DNA of 64,000 bases from Eretmocerus hayati. Its lineage: Eukaryota > Arthropoda > Insecta > Hymenoptera > Aphelinidae. This document shows, one piece after another, positions 57,341 to 64,000 of this stretch. A program made the position numbers and the translations under genes. Below the pieces are notes generated by a model, which had not been told where the DNA came from, searched no databases, and worked only from the letters and a program-made list of their open reading frames with translations. Every line of letters starts with the position of its first letter. Within the stretch, counting starts at the first letter, position 1. The stretch lies in NCBI GenBank assembly GCA_029851415.1, contig CM056742.1, positions 95,152,976 through 95,216,975 on the forward strand, given 5' to 3'.

Positions 57341-57923
57341 TGATTGATAACAATTTTATTATGCCGAGGTCTTGGTAGAACGTATGGCAAAAAGAAATTT
57401 ACATGTAATATACAGGGTATAAAATATAAATATAATCAATAGAAAAATAAAGAAATATAAATCACGTGGATTCGTAGGATATACATATCAATTAACAGGT
57501 GCAGTACAATTTACAATACAATTTGGGTTCAATTAACATCAATTCATATCAGTTGGCCGAGCGAGATTTCTAATAGGCAAATGGAGATATAACCGTAGCC
57601 TGGTAAAGAGCGATCGTAAATAAATTTCTTATTCATGGCTATTGAGTTCCTCTTTATCATGATAATGCTCCAGTAGAGCTACTTTGGATACTTCAATGGG
57701 CCTAATTAGACGAATACTATTTGGTATCGAATTCCATTCTTTCAATGCTTGTAGGGAGAAAGCTTCATCATACGCTTTTGTGCGTGATGTAGGAATAAAT
57801 AAACGCGTTGATTGTGACCTAGCTGAACGTCGCACTTCCTCGTCGAGTGGCTTGAAAAGTTCATTCATGTATTCTGGCAGTGATGTCATGAAGATTTTGT
57901 ATAATTGCACACACAGAAAGTAA
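57341..57923 (-). pseudogene. LINE (non-LTR retrotransposon) C-terminal fragment and 3' end
   Basis: 93 codons (57629-57910) have the shared tail of many LINE ORF2 proteins: LPEYMNELFKPL, STRLFIPTSRTKAYDEAFSL, WNSIPNSIRLI, ending before a stop. RT and endonuclease are missing (5' truncation). The 3' untranslated part ends CATAATAAAATTGTTATCAATCAATC (57340-57370), like CR1/L2-type ends. Exact clade not determined. Confidence 0.75.
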
Positions 57924-58226
57924 TTCCGTAAGAGAGTGTGAGAGAGAGAGAGATGGGTGAGGAACAGAGGGAAGAGAAAAGGGGGGAGAGGTTGTAGATC
58001 TATATATATGTGGAATAAAACTCACATCATCACTGATCGGTACAATCGGTTGAGATTTTTAGTGTCATCATGTAAATTGATATCATTTTTGTCTTCATTT
58101 ATAAAAAATATTTCAGCAAGGGTGCGCTAATGCAAGTAATAGAACACGATACGAGATCTTTTCGTGTTGATCTTTAGAACATCATCTTAGTACTCCAAGA
58201 TCAAGTTAAGATTCGACCATTATTAA

Positions 58227-59200
58227 TCATTCGAGAACGAGTAAAGAATTCCAAAATTGAACTATTTTCTGTTCAACTAATCTGTCAAAATATACGTATA
58301 ACACTTTTGCAAATGGACTCATTTCCAATATTCTAACTTTCAGAGTCTCAATATCTTATTATCTTTTGAAATTCTATTGGGGGGAACTTGAACCTGTCTA
58401 CACCCAGAGTGTATGTTGTGTGTGGATTGCTTGTTCATGATGTGTGCACTGGGGAAGTTTTCATGTAATCATCAACTACTCAGTATTCATCAAAGTTATA
58501 AGTCTTCATACTGTGTTCAGTGAAAAATAATGGTGACGGATGGTTCAGTGGTTTCTCATCTACATTGTGTATCAACATATCAGTTGTGCTCAAGAATCAA
58601 TCCAGTCAATATGATCATAAGAATAAACAAATGAAATATCAAAGTGCTCCAGCTTTGAGTATCAAAATTTGTAGATAAATGTTGGGATCCGTTGAAGGTT
58701 CAAAATCTCAATAATATCCAAGAATCAGATAGAGTTTTGGTGCGGTATGGGTTGAAATGGTGTTGTAGTGAGTGATTTATTGCATTCTAGTCAAGTTTAA
58801 GTCTCATACCATGTTCTCGGCTTCTTCTTATATGTGGATTATACTTTTTTCTACTCATTGGCGTGTCACTACTATATTGCTCTTACATGAAATATTGGTT
58901 TAGAAGCATATTTGTAATGTGCTACTCCCATCACCAGTTCATTTGACTACTTTCTATATAAAATTCTGTTCATATTTCAACAAGTCATGTCTGAATCCGA
59001 CTACTCCATCACCACACTATATTATGTACAGATTATTTAAATCATCATTAATCAAGTTCATACATCATTATCTTCATCTACTGTTCATGAGAAGCATACT
59101 TCACTATTTATTCAACTATTCTCTCGGTCTTTCATAATTCATCTTTCAAGCCATAGATTGTGTTCATTTCATATCTTTGTGTACTTCCATCATTTCATCA
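58227..59200. other. AT-rich intergenic DNA
   Basis: Nothing supported: no splice pairs, repeats or protein-like frames above 75 codons. Confidence 0.5.
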
Positions 59201-59211
59201 TTCCCTGATTA

Positions 59212-59570
59212 TCTTGTCCTCACCACCAGCCAAGATGGTGTTCCGCACGCACTGAGGCTGTACCAGAGAGTGGACTCAAATTAGTTTATCATTTTATTAT
59301 TCCTGATTATTTTGTTCTCACCACCCGCCAAGATGGTGTTCCGTACGCGCTAAGGCTGTACCAGAGCGAACTCAAATCATTCATCATTTCATCATTTCTG
59401 TGTTCCCCTTCCGCCAAGAAGGGTTCCCGCACGCGCTGAGGTATGCAAGGTGTGAACCAGCCATTTTATCATTTTGGGTTTTATGTTTGTGTAAAACCAT
59501 TCAAAACCCTCACCCTCAGCCAAGAAGGTGTTCCGTGCGCGCTTAGGCACACCAGAGGTAGGGTTTTTTA
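59212..59570 (+). ncRNA. Four tandem copies of a candidate structured RNA
   Basis: Copies at 59216-59275, 59314-59371, 59402-59457 and 59503-59567. Each has an outer helix, an inner hairpin and a conserved GCCAAGA..GGTGTTCCG.(C/A)CGCGCT.AGG core. The outer helix changes in a paired way: GTCC/GGAC, GTTC/GAAC, GTTC/GAAC, AAAACCCT/AGGGTTTT. The inner hairpin is CACCA/TGGTG in copies 1 and 2 and CCCTT/AAGGG in copy 3. GCC in the hairpin loop can pair with GGC (GGT in copy 3) downstream, an H-type pseudoknot. No known RNA family recognised. Flanks between copies are AT-rich (ATCATTTCATCATTT). Confidence 0.5.
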
Positions 59571-59759
59571 TTCATTTCATCAATCTTCCTAACATCATCA
59601 AATTTTCTACCAATGTCACTCTACTATATTCCATGCCAGTTCTTTTTATTTCAAACTGTACGAGTGATTCATTTCCCAATAACTTTCTTTTCATGCATAG
59701 GATTTTTCCAATATTCCTAATGCAAACACCACATAGTTATGAGTTCAGCTTCTAATTGA

Positions 59760-59771
59760 GGGGGGGGGGGG
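59760..59771. repeat. Poly-G tract of 12
   Basis: Uninterrupted run of G in AT-rich DNA. Confidence 0.9.
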
Positions 59772-61411
59772 AATTAAGAATTCATAGTAGTACGTAAGGT
59801 GAAAATTTAGATATCTGATGTATTACCAAGTTCTTAGAGTATTGGTAAGATAGTTTTAAAGTGGTTGAATCAGTATTTGGGGTTGATGAGGTGCTAGCTA
59901 GCATGCCCATCTTCTCCATATACTGATCCCAGAAGTCAAAAGTTTTAAGACGAGTGATATTTATAGATTAATAATAGTGAATAAAGTAGATTTTCGAGAT
60001 AGATGGTAAGTATTAGAATAAAGATCTACATTTCCTGGTAGTAGTCATGCTATATCCATGAAGCCGTATACTACTCCTTTCAATCTCTCTATTTTATCAA
60101 AAAGTTTTGTTAAGAATTCTGTTTAAATGTTCCAATCTTGAACCGTAATATCAGAACCTCAGTGTAATATTCAAAATTATATTCAATCTTTGAAGTTATA
60201 TCATATAATCTGATCAAGTCTCTGAAAAAGCTTGGAAAAACTATTTTTCATAACAAACTGGAAATATTCAATGTGTACGCTAAACTTTCAAATTACATTT
60301 GTAATCTTCAAAATTGATTAGAGTTAAGTGAATAATTGTAATAATCAAGTACCAACATATGAGTGGAATGTAAATAATATTAACCATATAACTGTATCAA
60401 GTGGAGAAACTCTCCTCCGAAAGCTAAACTGAGAAAATTTTTCTTGCGAATAGCTATACATAAGGAAAGCAAGTATCTAAAATGCTCGAGCGCAGTGACT
60501 CATCTGTTTGTCCGTTCACTTCGCCTAAATGCCTAGACTGTGTGTATTGGGGGGTGATGCCAAAAAGTGAAAGGGACGCATTTCGACATTTTCAAAATGG
60601 CCGTCTTTCTCTCTATTCCTAATGACTATACTCAAAATCATTCTTTCATCATTTCCACGCTCACTCATCATTCTAGAAATGTTACGAATCACGTTTGAAA
60701 AACCTTAATCACGAACACGGAAAAATTGCGAGGTCACGTATGAAAATTAGCTGGGCTTACGCTTCGCGACGATGCAGTTTTTTGGGCCAGTTGCACTAGC
60801 GGCGCGTCTCTTTGGCTTGGCGTCGCTCCGAGTTGCGGGGGTGGCTTGGCTTGGCGCGTCCTTCCTTCCTCTTCTTCATTTAAACTTATCTTCTAATCAT
60901 TTCACTCACACTCCTCTGTCCTCGCGCTGGCAGGATCGCCACTTTGTTACTTACTGAATCTAAGGAATTAGTACAGATTCGATATCTGAATTGAAGAATG
61001 GATAAGAATGAGTTTAGCTCAAATGATCCAGCAATTAGAATGATTTTATACTTCAATTCATCTTTTGGTTCGCCGACGCGAGTAGGGAGAAGGGTGAATG
61101 ATTTATACACAGAGTTATGAATAAACTATTTGAGCTATATTGTTCAAAATGATCAAAGACTCGAGAAATAGATGAAGCATGAAGCGCTTTGACAGAATGA
61201 TGTGATCTAGCCGAAGGCCAGTGTAGCTCTGATGGCGGGCCGCTTTGGTCGTTCTTGCGACGGTGGCGTGGGTGACTGGCCCTTCTGGTGGGCCTTGTTG
61301 CTGTCACTCTCGCACTCGTGGCTGCTTGGCTAGCGAAAGCGTCGGCCGATGTTTTGGAGGCGAATCTTCATAGGTTTCAAAATGGGATCACTTGTATTCA
61401 ATTATCCTTAA
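59772..61411. other. Intergenic DNA with two GC-rich patches
   Basis: 60760-60880 and 61200-61350 are GC-rich and hold TTGGCTTGGCG-type words, perhaps remnants of one element; no gene is supported. Confidence 0.4.
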
Positions 61412-62367
61412 TAGACCGGGAGCTAGCTGACATTTTTTGGTAGTTATTCCTACCAGGACAGGCCATTAACTAATAAGTCATTAGTGGTGCGGAGAGGACG
61501 ACTATGCAGTGACAGACGGGTGAGCCGTTCCGTTTTTGTGCGATTAATAAACAAACATGTCGGATAATTCGATATTTCAGAATCATTTTCTACAGAGTAA
61601 TCCAACAATATTCCGTTGATTCAGTTGAAAAAAAGTCATCGCTGACTAGTTGGCATACTCATTTGACGATTCCTAGTGCCTGCCATACTCGATCGAAAGT
61701 GTCAAAATTTTCAAATATTTAGAATCTATTTCTACAGTATGGCACTTTGATATTCGGATAGATTATCGGGAAAAAATCCATCGAAAAAGCATCGCCATAC
61801 TGATAGGACGATTCTGAATCAATCAAAACCGCGATCAAAGTTGCGTAAAATGCATTGAATTTCCACGTGGCCAAGCGACTCAAGTGTTGATCAAGAGATG
61901 GCGCAGCGGAGCAGTAGAATTTGATGCATTTTACGCAACTTTGATCGCGATTTTGATTGATTCAGAATCGCTCTATCAGTATGGCGATGCTTTTTCGATG
62001 GATTTTTTCCCGATAATCTATCCGAATATCAAAGTGCCATACTGTAGAAATAGATTCTAAATATTTGAAAATTTTGACATTTTCGATCGAGTATGGCAGG
62101 CACTAGGAATCGTCAAATGAGTATGCCAACTAGTCAGCGATGACTTTTTTTCAACTGAATCAACGGAATATTGTTGGATTACTCTGTAGAAAATGATTCT
62201 GAAATATCGAATTATCCGACATGTTTGTTTATTAATCGCACAAAAACGGAACGGCTCACCCGTCTGTCACTGCATAGTCGTCCTCTCCGCACCACAAATG
62301 ACTTATTAGCTAATGACCTGTCCTGGTAGGAATAACTACCAAAAAATGTCAGCTAGCTCCCGGTCTA
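61412..62367. mobile_element. Near-perfect hairpin element with TAA duplication
   Basis: 956 bp. Arms of ~450 bp (61412-61858, 61922-62367) are almost identical reverse complements, starting TAGACCGGGAGCTAGCTGACA. The loop is ~60 bp. TAA flanks both sides (61409-61411, 62368-62370), fitting a PIF/Harbinger-type MITE. Few mismatches suggest recent insertion or arm conversion. Confidence 0.9.
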
Positions 62368-64000
62368 TAACTGATTACGCTGCCAGCTATAGTGACCATT
62401 TATATTCGGTAATTTGAGTCGGGCGTGGATCTTATACCATATTCGACAGTTATCTACTTTATCCACATATCAGCTCGTTACAAGCTCAAATACGTCACAG
62501 GTACTCTCTTGGGTTATCAGGCGGGCTCATACTAGTAGCTTATTCTAAGTGTAGATGGCGACACTTTGAATCAAGAGGCGCGATAGCGCCTCGCTGTGGA
62601 ATATGAGCAGACAAAAATTCGAGCGAGGTGCTGTGCCTTATATACTTTGAATTGGGGGTTTTCTAACCTCACAAATTTTTTCCACCTTACGTATTACAGC
62701 AACCCGAGTGCATATACATTTCCTGCCTCTCTATTCAGGGCTGATTTCATAAGGACTCACTGTTGGTGTCATCAATTTCCCAATTCTGACAGCTGGGGCT
62801 TTTATTTCGCTTCGCCAATTTCCACCACCTCAAAAAAATTATCCATTCGAGTGTCATTAGAGCTCGAACGCAGCTTCGACTTTCATCAGAGCTCGAACGT
62901 AGCTCCGATTCGAGAGCTGTCGACGAGCGAGCGAGAAACAGAGAAGATCCGTCTGCTTTGTTTACATCGCCATACCGCGGTTCCGCAATCTCAATACAGC
63001 TGCGGGCATTATCTCGTTCGGACAAAATATATCCAAAATGTTTGTATCTTCGTGGAATAACGAGTTTGTGGGTGAAATATTATTGAACGTGGTATATTGT
63101 GAAAACCTTTGCCAGCTGTAAATGTTGGAAAGGTAGATAGTAAAATTTCATGATCCCAGATATGTTTTGATGAATTTTCAGAATTTTATCATTATGTGTT
63201 GGTCTATGAATCAGTTTTGATCAATTTTATCATTCTATACAAGGTTCCAACCAGAATATCCTCAAGTACTTAATTAGATTAGCTCGACAGAGTGATATTC
63301 GAAGCAAAAATTTATACTTTGATTGGAAATTATTTTGAAATGTGTTTGTTGATATTCTTGTATTTCAGAGAAGTAATCCTATCCTCATTTCAGGGTATTC
63401 CGTGAATATCTCTACTCCAAAAAATGTCTTAGATTCTATTCTTGTTTGCTAATTTCTATTCATTTGTCACTCATTCTATTATTCATGAAGTGCACATCCC
63501 AAAATGTTGATACGAGTAGCCTTTGCAGAGTTGCTCAGCATGAAATTCATACTTTGTTTCGAGTCTCGAGCAAGTGAAATCTGTCTTCAAAATCTGAGTT
63601 GAAGTCTCTACTCAAGCAATCATGATGAATTTTCAGGTACAGCGGTAACACTCATGAATCAGCTGTAGCCAACGAGAGGCACTGATGATGACATGTGTAT
63701 GACATAATCAGTATGGCAATTGAAAAGATTATGATCTACTCCTTGTCAGTGCATTAACAGAATAGCACAATGTAAGTAGAAGTGTGCTTACGAGTACTGG
63801 TTTGGAGTAAAGGTTATCGAGGAATTTAGTCCTGCAGAAATCACTCCATTCAAAATGAAAGCACATAGTACAAAAATGTGTGTCAACGCATAGTACAAAA
63901 ATGTGTTTTCAAGAGTGTGAGTGATAGTTCAACAGAATGTAAATGCCACATACAAAATATACTTGAATACAAGTATATACAAAATGTGAGCATGAGCTGA
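62368..64000. other. Intergenic DNA, nothing firm
   Basis: A 154-codon plus-strand frame (62596-63060) overlaps a 92-codon minus frame; neither has a recognisable motif. A short duplicated word GAGCTCGAACG.AGCT.CGA occurs at 62860-62910. The last kilobase shows no structure. Confidence 0.4.

Larger units (their letters stand above)
56877..58226. mobile_element. Penelope-like inverted ends enclosing a LINE tail
   Basis: 56877-56970 and 58130-58226 are reverse complements (TAATGGTCGGATCTTAACTTGATCTTGGAG...AACACGAAAAGATCTTGTATCGTGTT). Next to the left copy lies a hammerhead-type motif followed by GTTGCAAGTAATAAAAC, as in the element at 24.9-26.9 kb. No Penelope protein remains. A LINE C-terminal fragment sits between. 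Confidence 0.6.

Noticed and set aside
59221..59550. Protein reading of the four-copy motif (QDGVP.ALR-like)
   Set aside because: Copy 3 is out of frame while the helices stay paired, so RNA structure explains the conservation better.
62596..63060. 154-codon plus-strand ORF
   Set aside because: No motif, an overlapping open frame on the other strand and no splice or promoter context.

Overview
This window looks like nuclear DNA of an arthropod, most likely an insect. It is AT-rich, and coding sequence is interrupted by short introns (70-400 bp) with GT-AG borders. The mobile elements belong to classes typical of insect genomes: Ty3/gypsy, BEL/Pao, Penelope-like with GIY-YIG nuclease, CMC/EnSpm, hAT, PIF/Harbinger-like MITEs and a LINE. 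There are no operons, ribosome binding sites or CRISPR arrays. The species cannot be named from the sequence.

Layout. 0.9-2.0 kb: short minus-strand exons of an unrecognised gene, with TG microsatellites in its introns and a GATA-motif cluster upstream. 3.36-20.0 kb: one large foldback element whose arms hold ~186-bp tandem repeats. Nested in it are a hAT element (3856-5231, 8-bp target duplication) that itself holds a MITE (4391-4872), and an 8.4-kb gypsy element (8727-17145, two 350-bp LTRs, 5-bp target duplication). The gypsy element is in turn broken by a 3-kb foldback (11865-14853). 20.4-21.7 kb: another foldback. 22.16-22.6 kb: a 33-bp minisatellite. 23.1-27.1 kb: a foldback split by a Penelope-like element with hammerhead-type motifs. 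27.5-32 kb: an odd chimera in which BEL/Pao gag-protease-RT is joined in one frame to a gypsy-type integrase. 34.9-38.4 kb: a multi-exon CMC/EnSpm-like transposase gene with one in-frame stop. 38.4-41.5 kb: a foldback carrying a tRNA-like sequence and ~97-bp repeats. 42.6-43.3 kb: an unrecognised 234-codon ORF with one membrane segment. 44.5-46.6 kb: another foldback. 46.6-56.5 kb: satellite DNA in two families (249-bp units, then 165/110-bp units built of ~55-bp blocks), interrupted by a foldback (49118-52225) that contains a hAT element with a BED zinc finger. 56.9-58.2 kb: Penelope-like inverted ends around a LINE tail. 59.2-59.6 kb: four copies of a motif with compensatory base changes, a candidate structured RNA. 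61.4-62.4 kb: a nearly perfect 956-bp hairpin element with a TAA target duplication.

No gene here can be assigned to a housekeeping pathway. The region behaves as heterochromatin-like, transposon- and satellite-rich DNA built by repeated nesting. Almost every transposon protein is broken by frameshift, stop, deletion or loss of a catalytic residue. The observations most worth following up are the covarying RNA motif at 59.2-59.6 kb, the BEL-gypsy in-frame fusion, the overlapping spliced ORF at the end of the EnSpm-like gene, and the density of kilobase-scale hairpins, which could make long double-stranded RNA if transcribed.
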